Assembly (NCBI GenBank): GCA_002633005.1
Contig: NMRA01000198.1
Span: 72,045 to 106,023, forward strand
DNA: 33,979 nt
Reading direction: 5' to 3'
Origin: Phoronis australis
Taxonomy: Eukaryota > Phoronida > Phoronidae
In this document: positions 21,201 to 31,849 of the stretch, one piece after another
How the letters are laid out: every line of letters starts with the position of its first letter
Position numbering within the stretch: the first letter of the stretch is position 1
Translations under genes and position numbers: made by a program
Notes under the pieces: model-generated
What the model was told of the DNA's origin: nothing
What the model saw: the letters and a program-made list of their open reading frames with translations, nothing else
The model's database searches: none

Positions 21201-24200
21201 AGTCTGGCAGCTGCAGCTTGATACGGAACTGTTGACCAACATACTTCAGCACTGCCACCTGGTGGGACAAGTTCTCATCTTGCGCCTGGCGCAACATGTT
21301 GGCCACACACCTGAAATGACAAACCTACCAGGGGTAACAGCTTTACATAGACAAAAATGGAAAGAAGTGTTGTATTCCCAAGTCTGCCCTCAGAGTAATT
21401 TACCTGTTCTGGTGACATGTGAATCTCCAATTTTTCACATGTCAGTGTTTCAATCAGACATGATCACATTTCAGCACCTCACTCAGATGTGTCAACATGT
21501 CGGTTTATGCTATATTCGTGAAAAAGGTGCAGAGGCCAACTTTCGATAAAATATTGAAAATTGTATCACGATGTTGTCATGAGGAGGAGACAGCTTCCAA
21601 CACAATGAGTTTGTTGGTCTCTAGATTAACAGTTTTCATAAAATGGCACAAAACAATTGCCCAACAGAAAATGGAATTAGTGCAAATCACCAGAAAAACA
21701 AGGCATTTCATTTTTGAAGGGAAGAAAACTAAATAGTTCTCACCAGCAACCCAGCCTTAATTGGAAGTCTTATAATTTCAAATATGAGATCAGAATGTTT
21801 TGTCTGCCAGCAGTTTTGCACCTTCATCGATAAGTCAACATCAAGACATACCCTTTGTAGAATGAATCATCTTCTTTGCCTCGGATGAGTAACCGATACA
21901 CATGCTGGTCAGTGCAATCCACCAATGCCTACAGAATAACACAACAAAGTCACATTTTCTGCACATTCTAAACAACATTTGTTTTACAGGATGTGTTTAT
22001 TGGAATCACCTAGTAATAAAAATGACCTAAAAAGAATTTCAAAAGGAAATCAACTATTTAAGAATTTGTACATAACACAGAACACTTTCATGATCCTATA
22101 AAAGACTATTAATGGTAGTATTGCAGCCCACAATGACAACCACTCACGCAAAAACAAAATTAATGTTCCGTGTAGGCAGAGGTCTCACCAGCCACTCCTG
22201 TGCATGCTGTAATGACCTTGACCTTATGTCAGCGCCAAGTTTCACTCACCTTCAGCACCATAACCACAGGGATAAAGAATTGTTCCTTTTTAAAACTGAA
22301 GCTCAGGTTGGCTGTACCGTTATTCAAGTAATGCAGTACCATATTCTGCAAAGAAATGAACACAGAGATAGAAAATAGTTCCCATAATTCAAGTATTGCT
22401 GCATGATTCATTATTTACTGACAGAGGACATTGCAATTTTGTATAACAATGGTTTGATGTTCTACACACGCATAGAGTATGATCCCAAAAATGCATTCAC
22501 ACCTCAAATGACAAAAACTGTGTTGTTTACTTGATAATGGGAAGAATTGTTTTGCACTTTCTTGGCAGATTCAAATTTCAAGTAGCATTAAGTTTTGGTT
22601 CTCCAAAACCACGTCGTTTGTTCATCATTCTGGTGCATACAGAGCTTGTGACAACTCATGCGCCACCTACCTTCATAGCAAGGTGTAACCACGCATGAAA
22701 TAATGTGGTATTCATAGCAAGGTGTAACCATGCATGAAATAAATGTGGTATTCATAGCAAGGTGTAACCACGCATGAAATAATGTGGTATTCATAGCAAG
22801 GTGTAACCACGCATGAAATAATGTGGTATTCATAGCAAGGTGTAACCACGCATGAAATAATGTGGTATTCATAGCAAGGTGTAACCACGCATGAAATAAT
22901 GTGGTATTCATAGCAAGGTGTAACCACGCATGAAATAATGTGGTATTCATAAACCTCTTGACAATCTGACCAATCATGGATCAAAACAATAACCTCAGGC
23001 TTAAAAACACTCTAACCATGCTCTGAACACAATGTATATATACCACACATAAATATTAAGATATATAAGATTAGTGAAAATTGAATTTAAGACTAAAATT
23101 TTTGTAAAACAAAGACTATAATTCAGCAATGTATAACACAGCACACCTTGAATGCATGTGGGAGAAAACCTGATTTTACAATTGAAATTTTCTTCAAAGA
23201 CTTGATTTGATTTGCTTTCAAAGACCTCGATGCATAATGTAAATGTATGGTAACTAGTACGAACCGTAGCTGTCTGGTCACCCTTCACACACCGCATCAT
23301 GACCCCATATTCCGTATACTGCTTGCCTCGAGTCCTCCACGATGGTCGGATGGTACAGGTGGGCTGAAGGAGTCAGAAACACACGGAATGAATGTACACG
23401 ATAAATGAATGAGAAACACAAAGTGTGAATGTGCACTATAAATTATGAGAAACACACGGTATGTATGTATGCAACAAATGTATTAGAAACATACTAATGA
23501 CCAATGTAAAGTATGAGAAACACACAGTATAATTAATGTTCCCTATAAATGAATGAGAAACACAACTAGATGTGTGTGTTTTGTAATTAGAAGTAATGAT
23601 ATTAACACAAAGCAACTGTATGTGTATTTTTCAAATTGAGTGAGCTATGCTAAAAACATATTTAAGTAACAATGCTCAACCATTCAAAAAGAAGATGCCA
23701 ACTTTAATTTTAAGCTTCTAATTTGATACCTTTCATTCAGCATTCTTTAAAGAATTTTGAGAACAGAATGAGTCAATAAACGTATCAATCATGAGACTAG
23801 TAAAGATGACACACATCAACTGGATTTTAAAAAATATTCTAAATTGGGACAAAATTATACTTGATCTCTTCCGGATGGATGTATTGAGCAATTCTCACCC
23901 TACATCGTTGTCTTGACTATGCCTAATGAAAGCAAGCCTAATACTAGAGTGCGGTAACCGTTACTCATTTTTCAAAATTCACTGAATTTTAAGCTAATAG
24001 GTGTGTATGTATGAAAATTTTCAAGTATGACTGTGTAATCTATGATCTTGCTATTCTGCGAAGAAAATGTAGCCATAGTCACTGAGTGCAGCAGACAATG
24101 AACCACAGTTATGTTGCCAGTTGTTAGATAAATAATAATAATAATAATAATAATTACTGTGATAAACCTGTGGTTACAAATGCTGGTCATCTGGTCAATG

Positions 24201-27200
24201 CAATAGGCCAGCAGAAATATTATCTGCATAATTAATTAATAAATGGAGTAGAATTAAATGATCAGCACCCAAGGTCTACTATTTTGAAAAAAACTTACGA
24301 AATTCCTACGAGGCATAATCAGCATTCTGATAATTCGTTCATTCCCATTGATGACAAAGTAGCCACCCATTTCCTAAAAAACAAGGAACTAAATAGAGTT
24401 TGTAGCAGTTATTCGGCACAGGAGATACAAGACAAAGAAACATGGCAACATACATGTATCACATTACAAGATAAAAAAGAAACAGCAACAATTCAGTCTG
24501 TTTTCAACTGATATTGCATATACCAACAATAACATTAATCTTCAAAAGTTGTCATTTCTGCAAAAAATATATTAATCCAACTCTGGTCTCTGGAACTAAG
24601 TAACTTCAGAAAACTGGATTTGTTATTCTTAAAATGCAAATAGAACGTTTTAACTTTAATATATTCTTTTCATTGCTCACTTTGGCAATTTTTAATAAAA
24701 GTACATCATTCATTTGAATGCCAAATAAGCACGTTATTGGAGAGGTCTTCAATCAATTAATTATGAGAGAAATCAATATCAACTATTTTCCAGCCTTTTG
24801 CAATTTTGAAAATCCATTTAAACTGTTTGCACAAAAATTTTTAATGTCTATGACCAAGTGTGTCAAATTTTATTTACCTTCTAATGATGGATGTATTTGC
24901 TGTAAATATGTCAGTTTAAAAAGGACTTAGCTCCCTCTGTAGTTAGAGGATAAATCAAAGTCTTGGGCATGCTCATCAGTGTATTCACCTTGAGAATGTC
25001 AAGGTCAGACATGAATGGACCTTCACTTAAATCTGTCCCAGAAATTGTTAAGAATCAATCAATTAGATTTTTTAAAAAAAAATGAAGGTCACACTGTGAG
25101 ATGCTTAAAAGGATACCAAACCCGGTTTTGGAAAATGAAAAAGACATTAAAAACAACTTTCCCATCCACTTCTCTGAAACAAAAATCCTCGACAACCCTC
25201 AAAAGTTTGGAGCAAAATTAGTGAACTCTTTACTAAGTCTGCTGACCTACACTTAATGCAAGTTAAAAACAACTGTGGGCCAAACCACCCACCAAGAACC
25301 ACCATGTCCAGTTTGTGATTCCGAGATGGTATGAATTTTTACTTGAATTCTACTTTTATAACTCATATGGGGTGCTAGTGATCCACTAGCAGGTAGCAGA
25401 ACGAGGCCTTAATTGAAATCACCAAAACAGTGTTAAGTATTACTGTACTTTTAAGGCATGAATTCCAACTTTTCAGTCATCGAAGAATCTGGTTTCACAG
25501 TACACATATATTAAGTAATTCTTTGATGAAACATTATTTCACAAACTTAAGGTTAACACTTAACTGAAAATTGGTTACATAGTTTCTGCTTTTATTTGGA
25601 ACTAAAAATTCACAATTGTGGCATGAAGTGCCATACCGCACAATGAAAGGGCGATGTTTTGGCTTTTTCAACAGTTCAAATAACACTACTGTCTTGCGCA
25701 TAAATCTGCATTATGGATAAATTACGACTAATAGAAATTAATAAGTGAAATGCAGTTTTCTTAAAAAATTCATTACCCCCAGTATTGACTCGAGCCATTC
25801 AACATGTCTCCATGATTTGAGACTGGGTGCACCTAATGAGTGTCAATCATTCTTATCTCCACCTCCTCACCATTCAAAATGTCTCCACAATCAATGAAGA
25901 CAAGACATGAATGGTTTCAGACTGGATTTATTTAATAGATGGCTGTCAATCATTCTTACGTCCACCCTATCACCATTCCAATATGTCTCCACAATCAGTG
26001 AAGGCAAGACATGAATGGTTTCAGACTGGATTTATTTAATAGATGGCTGTCAATCATTCTTACCTCCGCCCTCTCACCATTCCAATATGTCTCCACAATC
26101 AGTGAAGGCAAGGCTCACATAGTTTCACACTGGGTTAATAGACACACATCAATCATTCTTACCTCCGCCTCTTCACCATGTTGAATGAGCTCAGCTGGCT
26201 TCAGCTTTGCCAGATTACAAACATTAGACTAAAATAGATAAAAAAGAATTAAAAGAAACTTTAAACTGTTAGAGTGAAAGAGGTTGCATGTCATAGGACA
26301 GGATCATATCAAAACCATCTCATAACGTAATGTCACGTGTCAACTAATAGGTGCAACTGTAAATAAAATACACACAGACACACAGATTACATGCACCATG
26401 TGACCGACACAGGGCAGTCTTATCAGCTGGACATCCAAAAGATTTTTGGAGACAACACAATACTCCGGGAAGCCCTCCCATCCCCTCATTACCTCGACAC
26501 ACACCTCCCTCAACACCAAGTTCATAGTGAAGACCCTTCATTACCTTGACCATAACAGGCACCTCCCCCAATACACGCTCCATGGTAAAGCTTCTCCCAT
26601 CCACTGTGCATTTCACCGTACCTTGCACTTTACTGCGATACGTGCTGCCTCGTTCTCGACACTAAACGGAAGAAGGGGACAATAGAATGCTTGATACACT
26701 TGTTACATACAGTCTGCGATACAATAAACATAAGTTGGGTACATGCTGAATGAGCAAGTGCTCTGTCAGCACCTGGCGACACTGTATAAAGGGCCTTTGT
26801 TTGGACACCTTTCATATGAAGGAAATATTTTTCTTCTGTTCACACCAATATTATCAAAAAAAATTGAGCTTAATTTCAATCAATTGTGGGCAATTCTGTT
26901 GCCAACTTTCTTCCCAATATTCACTATATCATAAGCAAAAACTAGGTGACTTTCTTCATTTTTTAACACATACACTGTGTATAACACTATACACTGTATG
27001 TAACAATATACACTCTACGTAACACTATACACTGTATGTAACAACTGTCTTACCTCCGCTGGAAACACCTTGAGTGTATTGGCATGTGTGTTACCCTGAG
27101 CAACCACAGGTAATCCAACAGAGGCATCCTATCAAGAGGAAAGGATGTTCATTAAAAAGTCAAGGAAATGATTTCAACAATTAACTATTTATTTTGGTTG

Positions 27201-29004
27201 ACCTATTTATGTTAAATTGACAAATGCAAGAAATTCAATCGCATGCCTCAGAAGTACAACATAATTTTAGAGGCTCATACCACACAGGTGAGAGGCCAGA
27301 AAGTGACAGAAGTTTGAAGGCCTTTTATATTAAATATAGAGGATGCTGCTCTTCTCCCACCTACAAAATAATAAACACAAATAATCTTGAAGCAAAATAT
27401 CAGACAACAATTTCTACTAAATTTGTTTCAAAGTTTGTGTTGACTTCCAAACTTTAAATTAGATAGAGAGGTGGACGCCAGAAAACTGATGCAAAAATAA
27501 CAAAAATGCCCACAAGGTTGCGTAAAAGTTCGAGTCCGTGCGAAACTCATCGTCATCTGTCATCGGCCACATAGGAACACACCTATCAAATTTCAATAAG
27601 ATGCTGCAATGGGTTTAGGAAATACAGCCACAGACGACGGATGTCCAGACATCCAGACTGAGATGGCACTAATATGCACTCACATTCAAATATGTGGGCC
27701 CATAAAAACCATCTATTATCAAATTTGGAGAGAACTGAAAAATGCCAATGATGGATGCTTGGAAAGGTCCACCGTTCATTGATGGGCATTTGCATTTCGT
27801 TGACAGGTCGCGTTATCACCACGATCCAGATCTTGATTATTTGTTGTACCAGGATCTGAGTCAATATCTGTATCTGGAACATAGTCCCCAATTGTAAAAT
27901 AATCCTTAAGAGCCTTTAAGTCTTTGCGCAGCAGACGACATGACTAAATATGAAGAATACTCAAGTCAACCAAGACGGAAACCATAGAAGTCACTGGCTG
28001 TGCAAAATCCCAGAATTACTCCTCCTGAAACAGTTAACGTCACACACTACCCCTAAATTGAAGAGTAATGAACAGCAAACTGCAGTTTTTCACAGGGTGT
28101 AACCATAAATATTGGATTAGCTAGCGAAACCCTTGTAAGGCCAATGAGATGACCTCAAATTCGATTGGCCAGTGATAAGGAGAAATGCGGAAAATTCCAA
28201 GCCTTGTAAATTTCTTATTTCTGAAATGACTGACGGCCTATACACCTGAGTGATGGCCGACCAACTGATAATATTAAGAAAGTGATAATCATTTCAAGCA
28301 AATTATTTGAATTTTGCCCATCTTTTTTAGCTCTAGCCGTCCAGTCAAACTCGTCCAAAATAAAATTCTGGCCATCCAAAACACCGCCGTTTTAGAAACC
28401 CCTGCAGCAGTGGATCACACGTTGAGCTGTGCCTACTACAAAACTTCAGAAAAGCATAGAGAGTACAGCAACACCAACCTACCGTCATACAAATGGACAC
28501 TCTTTGTCCGGAGGAAAGAGCAAATTCAACAGGAGGAATGTTCTGAAAAGACAAAACATCACATAATACTAGACTCATAGTGGTTAAACCAACTGTCAGA
28601 CAACAAATCTTAATTAAAATGTCTACACAGAGCAGAGTTCAAGGCAGTGTTAAAGCCCACTGCAACGCCCGTTTTGTCACTTTTCATTGTTTTCTTGACC
28701 TGACATCACCTTATGACTTAAGTAAGGATATGATGGACTTACTAAGAACCAGTAAAATTTTAATGAGTGACCAACAAACACCAGCTGCATCTAGATGTTG
28801 AGACTAGCTACGAAAACGTAATATTGAACAAATCACTGATAAGAAGTTAAATGTACACGCAAGGCTCTGGTTGGGCAAACTAGAAGCACGTGACTAAACG
28901 AAACAATGATGTCAAGCCATACATACCTGCACAGCTCTGCTCAGTCCTTCACGGAGCATGTAATTGAAAGACTCTATATGTGGCTTTACTAACTGTTGTA
29001 GAGG
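18128..29004 (-). CDS. POLR1B: POLR1B (RPA2), RNA polymerase I second-largest subunit, partial
   Basis: Twelve exons on the - strand join to 1,150 coding bases (383 codons plus one base). In order of transcription: 29004-28927, 28542-28483, 27128-27054, 26661-26545, 26228-26163, 24373-24299, 23363-23265, 22345-22250, 21928-21852, 21310-21164, 20094-19923, 18215-18128. Every intron is GT/AG. Most are phase 0; the introns after the ninth and tenth exons are phase 2, and the last donor is phase 1. The translation aligns colinearly, with few gaps, to animal RPA2 as I remember it, from the ESFNY region through [20 protein letters not shown] and LFALAKGEC. This is the protrusion and lobe part of the subunit. 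RPA2 forms half of the active centre that makes rRNA precursor in the nucleolus. The first exon (about 30 residues) was not found. The C-terminal two-thirds (fork, hybrid-binding, wall, clamp) is also absent. Intact frames and splice sites argue for a live gene cut by the window or interrupted by a very long intron. Confidence 0.95.
18590..19108. repeat. 519-bp near-perfect palindrome (foldback element)
   Basis: The left arm (18590-18848) and right arm (18860-19108) are inverse copies around an 11-base loop (18849-18859) with CTTGCG/CGCAAG at its neck. Arm landmarks are TTGCAGTATAAG outside, GACCTGGTCCGTCAGGTC in the middle, and GGCATTCCATCT inside. The arms differ by small indels, such as a run of ten G in the left arm only. 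It lies in a POLR1B intron. Because the arms are inverse, similar short open frames occur on both strands; they are not genes. Confidence 0.9.
19150..19915. repeat. degraded copy of the complex element
   Basis: Blocks typical of the 1.7-kb element occur in order: CTGTCACTAGGGGATGC near 19,336, AGTAGTAAGATCCATCC near 19,470, GGTAATCAGATCCATC near 19,750, and GGAGATAGGGCAGAGGAC near 19,843. The terminal region ends near 19,910. It lies inside a POLR1B intron. Confidence 0.6.
19923..20094 (-). CDS. POLR1B: POLR1B exon, [14 protein letters not shown]...LMVIK
   Basis: 172 bases, entering in phase 2 and leaving in phase 0; acceptor TTTTCAG, donor [19 protein letters not shown] and NQE-L are hallmark RPA2 residues. 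This is the exon from which the gene was first recognised. Confidence 0.96.
20641..20757. repeat. exact duplicate of 20,929-21,045
   Basis: About 117 bases, from AAACACATCTATCTGATGGG to CATCATAACAT, are repeated without visible difference at 20,929-21,045. The first copy ends two bases before the single N at 20,759. Confidence 0.85.
20759..20759. other. ambiguous base N
   Basis: Only ambiguous base in the window. It lies at the junction between a unique-looking duplicated segment and the second block of the 39-bp minisatellite, so it probably marks an assembly join or a polished gap. Confidence 0.8.
21164..21310 (-). CDS. POLR1B: POLR1B exon, CVANMLRQ...PDWYSD...FLL
   Basis: 147 bases, entering and leaving in phase 2; acceptor TTTCAG, donor GTAAGT. 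The LPDWY motif and the spacing before QCICIHL match RPA2. Confidence 0.93.
21852..21928 (-). CDS. POLR1B: POLR1B exon, ALVDCTD...GKEDDSFYK
   Basis: 25 codons plus 2 bases, ending in phase 2; acceptor CTGTAG, donor GTATGT. GKEDDSF is conserved in RPA2. Confidence 0.92.
22250..22345 (-). CDS. POLR1B: POLR1B exon, [10 protein letters not shown]...VLK
   Basis: 32 codons, phase 0, acceptor TTTGCAG, donor GTGAGT. Contains LHYL-x-NGT and the hydrophobic FFIP segment of RPA2. Confidence 0.93.
22673..22950. repeat. second 39-bp minisatellite, seven copies
   Basis: Units beginning TCATAGCAAGGTGTAACCAC start at 22673, 22712, 22752, 22791, 22830, 22869 and 22908. They are almost identical; one copy has a single extra A. 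The sequence is unrelated to the 39-bp unit at 20,300. It sits in the POLR1B intron between the PTCTIRP and NMVLHYL exons. Confidence 0.95.
23265..23363 (-). CDS. POLR1B: POLR1B exon, PTCTIRPSW...GDQTAT
   Basis: 33 codons, phase 0, acceptor TTCAG. The donor GTTCGT is canonical only in its GT, but it is the choice that aligns the next exon (NMVLHYL) without a gap. Confidence 0.88.
23385..23570. repeat. degenerate tandem repeat
   Basis: ATGAGAAACACA-type phrases recur about every 45-65 bases, separated by ATAAATGAATG-like or GTATGTATG-like blocks. It lies just past the donor side of a POLR1B exon. Confidence 0.6.
24130..24154. repeat. (AAT)n microsatellite
   Basis: About eight perfect ATA/AAT units in a POLR1B intron. 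Confidence 0.95.
24299..24373 (-). CDS. POLR1B: POLR1B exon, [10 protein letters not shown]...MPRRNF
   Basis: 25 codons, phase 0, acceptor TTTTTTAG, donor GTAAGT. GGYF-x-x-NG and RMLIMPRRN are signature blocks of the second-largest polymerase subunit. Confidence 0.95.
25790..26180 (-). repeat. tandem copies of a POLR1B exon/donor junction
   Basis: Four units of about 100-105 bp, read on the - strand. The first is the real junction (exon end GGTGAAGAGGCGGAG, donor GTAAGA at 26,162). Downstream copies carry GGTGAGAGGGCGGAG|GTAAGA (donor about 26,063), GTGGAC|GTAAGA (about 25,958), and GGAG|ATAAGA (about 25,856), where the GT is lost. All are followed by ATGATTGA. The two middle units also share a long block ending TTTATTTAATAGATGGCTG that is nearly identical. 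Confidence 0.85.
26163..26228 (-). CDS. POLR1B: POLR1B exon, SNVCNLAKL...EEAE
   Basis: 22 codons, phase 0, acceptor TTTTAG, donor GTAAGA. The last bases and donor of this exon are copied in tandem in the following intron. Confidence 0.92.
26545..26661 (-). CDS. POLR1B: POLR1B exon, [11 protein letters not shown]...VPVMVK
   Basis: 39 codons, phase 0, acceptor TTTAG, donor GTAATG. Carries the conserved C-R-x-R-x-S-T-Y-R motif and the LG-x-VP-x-MVK end of RPA2. Confidence 0.93.
26968..27046. repeat. 20-bp tandem repeat next to a POLR1B donor
   Basis: About four units of the type ACTATACACTGTATGTAACA end within ten bases of the donor of the 27,054-27,128 exon. Confidence 0.8.
27054..27128 (-). 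CDS. POLR1B: POLR1B exon, DASVGLP...VFPAE
   Basis: 25 codons, phase 0, acceptor GATAG, donor GTAAGA. The exon ends in PAE, as does the corresponding RPA2 segment. A 20-bp tandem repeat abuts the donor. Confidence 0.9.
27460..27705. repeat. 3'-end fragment of the complex element
   Basis: Contains GAGAGGTGGACGCCAGAAAA near 27,466, GTCCGTGCGAAACTCATCG near 27,533, GGGTTTAGGAAATACAGCCA near 27,611, and a terminal hairpin at 27,673-27,702 with arms ATGCACTCACAT and ATGTGGGCCCAT. The hairpin matches in position and shape those of the two long copies. Confidence 0.65.
28483..28542 (-). CDS. POLR1B: POLR1B exon, NIPPVEF...
   Basis: 20 codons, phase 0, acceptor TTTTCAG, donor GTAGGT. Corresponds to the IPP-EF segment of RPA2. 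Confidence 0.9.
28927..29004 (-). CDS. POLR1B: POLR1B exon, PLQQL...SRAVQ
   Basis: 26 codons, phase 0 at both ends, acceptor TTTCAG, donor GTATGT. The [12 protein letters not shown] block matches the conserved N-terminal helix of RPA2. It is the most upstream exon I can identify; the exon with the start codon should lie at higher coordinates. Confidence 0.92.
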
Positions 29005-29440
29005 CTGAAAGGAACAACAACAGACACATGACCACATGGCTTTTACTAGAAGTGTCTTAGGTCTATGGAGCACAGTCCTGATAAACTAAAAAAAAACTAT
29101 CACTTGTCATTAAATTTGTTGCTTAGTCACAGGCATGGTGACAAAATGATTGGTTGGTCTGACTTAGACACTTCGTAAACAAGACAAGTATTGATTGGTT
29201 TGCAATGCCAATATATATTAAACTCCCATGGAAAGACAAAATGAAGCCTGTATTGTCAATACAATTTCAATGCGTCAGTTGCCCAGTTATTAAACATAGT
29301 GTGTCAAGGAATTTTTTAAATCACCAATGAAGTCGTCGATCTAGTGATACGCAAGAACTGGTTCAGTGAGAATATTCTGAAAACCAGAAATACAAACAAG
29401 AGTTGAAAAGCAGGTTGAAATCCTGCTACCCCTCCACCCC
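29005..29440. other. POLR1B intron or 5' flank, nothing recognised
   Basis: No exon-like - strand segment was found. A POLR1B first exon of about 30 codons is expected somewhere upstream of 29,004 on this strand. Confidence 0.4.
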
Positions 29441-31161
29441 AAAACAAGAGCAACGCGAAGCGTTGAAATGCGCCCACAAATGCATCGCAAATGGTGTTTT
29501 TAAGGTTGTTTATTTTTTCCATAAAAGTGGCCACTGGATGGCGCAAAAACGTACAATCCATCCGAAAACAGGAACATGTCATTGTTTCTTTAATAGAAAG
29601 CTATAAACCAAATTTCATAGAAATCTGACAAGGAACTTCATCAGAGAAACAAAGGAAAACAGAATAAAATGAAATTGCCACTGTTCATTGGATCCGCCTG
29701 AAAGTCGTCATTGTCTGTTGTTAGCTTCACATAAGTACACTTTACTAATTAAATTTAACAAAGATCCTGCAGTGGGAGATAGACCTATGGGCGCAAAACA
29801 AAACAAAACTACCACTAGGAGGTGCCACAGTAGTCAAAGTTGTCATTGTCAACCGTCCTCTTCACACTGAGGATATTACAAATTTTCAAAACCATCCTTA
29901 GAATGATTGAGTTGATAGAGGGGTAGACGCCAAAAAATGGCCACTAGGAGGCGCAAAATACCTCGATTCCATGCGTATACGGGAGGATAGCGTCGTCTCA
30001 CTAATAGATGCCTGTATTCAAAATTCTATGAAAATTCATTGAGGACCTTTGAAGGTACAGAGGTAAACGTAAAACTAAAATTGCCACTAGGGAGCACACC
30101 AATAGTCAGATCCATTCGAAAATCGTTGTCGTCAATTGTCAACATTATAAACACACTGTCTTGTTAATTTAAAGATCCGGCAAACGGTTAAGGAGATACA
30201 GCCATGGGCGAAAAAAATGAAACTGCCACTAAGAGGCGCCACAGTAGTAAAAGTCATCAGAAAATCATCACCACCCATCCACTTCATTGTAAAAACATGC
30301 CAATTTTCACAATTATTCGGAAAGCGGTGTGGTTGATAGAGAGGTGGACGCCAAAAAAACAGACTCAAAAACAGTAAATATGGCCACTAGGTGATGCACA
30401 CTAGGTGGAATCCATCTGAAAACAGAAAGATAGTGTCACCTCGCCTCATTCTATGAAAATCTGTTGAGGACCTTTGAAGATACATAGGTAAACATAAAAA
30501 ATGCCACTAGGTGGCACACCAGTAGTTAGATCTGTCCGAAAGTCGTTGTCGTCCGTTGCCATCATGAAATAAAATACCACTAACTAAATTTAGCAAACAT
30601 CCTGCAAACGCTTTAGGAGATATAGTCATAGACGCATAAAAACAAAACTGCCACTAGCAGGCGCCACAGTAGTCGAAGTCGTCAGAAAATCATCGTCAAC
30701 CGTCCTCTTCATAGTAAGAACATTCATGCCAATTTTCACAATCATGCTTAGAGTGGTTTGGTTGATAGAAAGGAGGACGCTAAAAACAGACATGAAAACA
30801 GTAAAAATAGCCATTAGGTGGCGCAAACTACGTCGAATCCATCCGAAAACAGGAGGATACCGTTGTCTTACTAATAGATGCCTATAGACCAAATTTTGTG
30901 AAAATATGTTGAGGACTTTTGAAGATACAGAGGTAAGCGTCAAAGACTAAAATTGCCACTAAGAGGCACACCGGTAGTCGGATCCGTCTGAAACTGCTCA
31001 TCCCATACATGAGGGGAACACATGTGCAAAATTTCATGAAACAACATACGTCAACCAGTTTCGGAGATAGAGCAGTGGACGCCGGACGGACGCCGTCCGG
31101 ATGAACGGACGGACAGAGATGACGGCATAATACATCCACACATAAATACGTGGGTGCATAT
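29441..31161 (+). mobile_element. complex interspersed element with CTCF-like cores, copy 2
   Basis: Homologous along its length to 5,647-7,356, in the same orientation on the + strand. Cores of CCACTAGG(N)GGC type start near 29812, 29941, 30084, 30226, 30384, 30504, 30651, 30811 and 30956, with weaker ones near 29531 and 29678. The cores are spaced 120-160 bases apart. Near the 3' end CCGGACGG-ACG-CCGTCCGG (31,082-31,100) is a perfect 8-bp hairpin, and the element closes with a second hairpin (31,130-31,159; arms ATACATCCACACAT and ACGTGGGTGCAT). No coding region was recognised. Unlike copy 1, it is not inside a minisatellite. Confidence 0.75.
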
Positions 31162-31849
31162 AAAAGCAGGACCGGCCTGGCAGGCAATGATGCACAGTAA
31201 GTGTCACAGAGGGCAAATTGCAGGACGCATCATATCCATGCTGACGCTGCAGGAAATTACAGTGTAGAAAAATCTACGTCTGGATGGCGGGTACCCATCC
31301 TAGGTCGTCAGCGAGATTGTCAAGTATCCAAACCGTTCGACCAAGACCCAATTGCTCCTTGGTTACTAAAATACCTTTTACCCATAGAGAGAAAACTTAA
31401 GAAGCTGTTGATGTATTTAAGTCCTTCCAACTCGAACAAATACTCCCATAATCAAACTTTTTGAGCAGCCATTCGTTCAGTTGCCTTTAGTGGCAACTGG
31501 ACATTTTTACTCTGTTCACGCCACCCATATGACCTCACATCTCCATGACTTTGGATAGTTCAATCAGTGTGAGGCGTATAATTTGCTATACAACTTCCAG
31601 GGTATGAATGGCCACCATCTCTACTGCTAGTTGCGACAGAGGCATGGCCTACTTGGTTAGTGGCTTGGAGACTTCATTAATGTACGTTACACCCAGAACA
31701 ATCGTTCATCATGGTCCATACGATGCAGCAATTGCGATCTTAATGGAGTCAGATTGTACACAATAACCAGATGTTCAAGTATGTTGACTATATTGTATCC
31801 AGAGTCATGGTATGTGTTAACTATAACTCCATGTATATATACAGTCACG
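31162..31849. other. intergenic or intronic, no gene recognised
   Basis: Contains one perfect 8-bp hairpin, CAGTTGCC/GGCAACTG, at 31,478-31,499. An 87-codon frame at 31,201-31,464 shows no domain and begins at the edge of a repeat, so it is not called. Confidence 0.4.

Noticed and set aside
22588-22977. 129-codon frame with repeats of [13 protein letters not shown]
   Set aside because: Product of the second 39-bp minisatellite; overlapping frames are open as well and no other coding signal is present.
28345-28578. 77-codon frame on the - strand
   Set aside because: Only its NIPPVEF...ICMT part is coding, as a POLR1B exon; the rest is intron read-through.
31478-31499. Perfect hairpin resembling a histone-mRNA stem-loop
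   Set aside because: The stem and loop bases do not match the histone 3' stem-loop consensus and no histone gene is adjacent.
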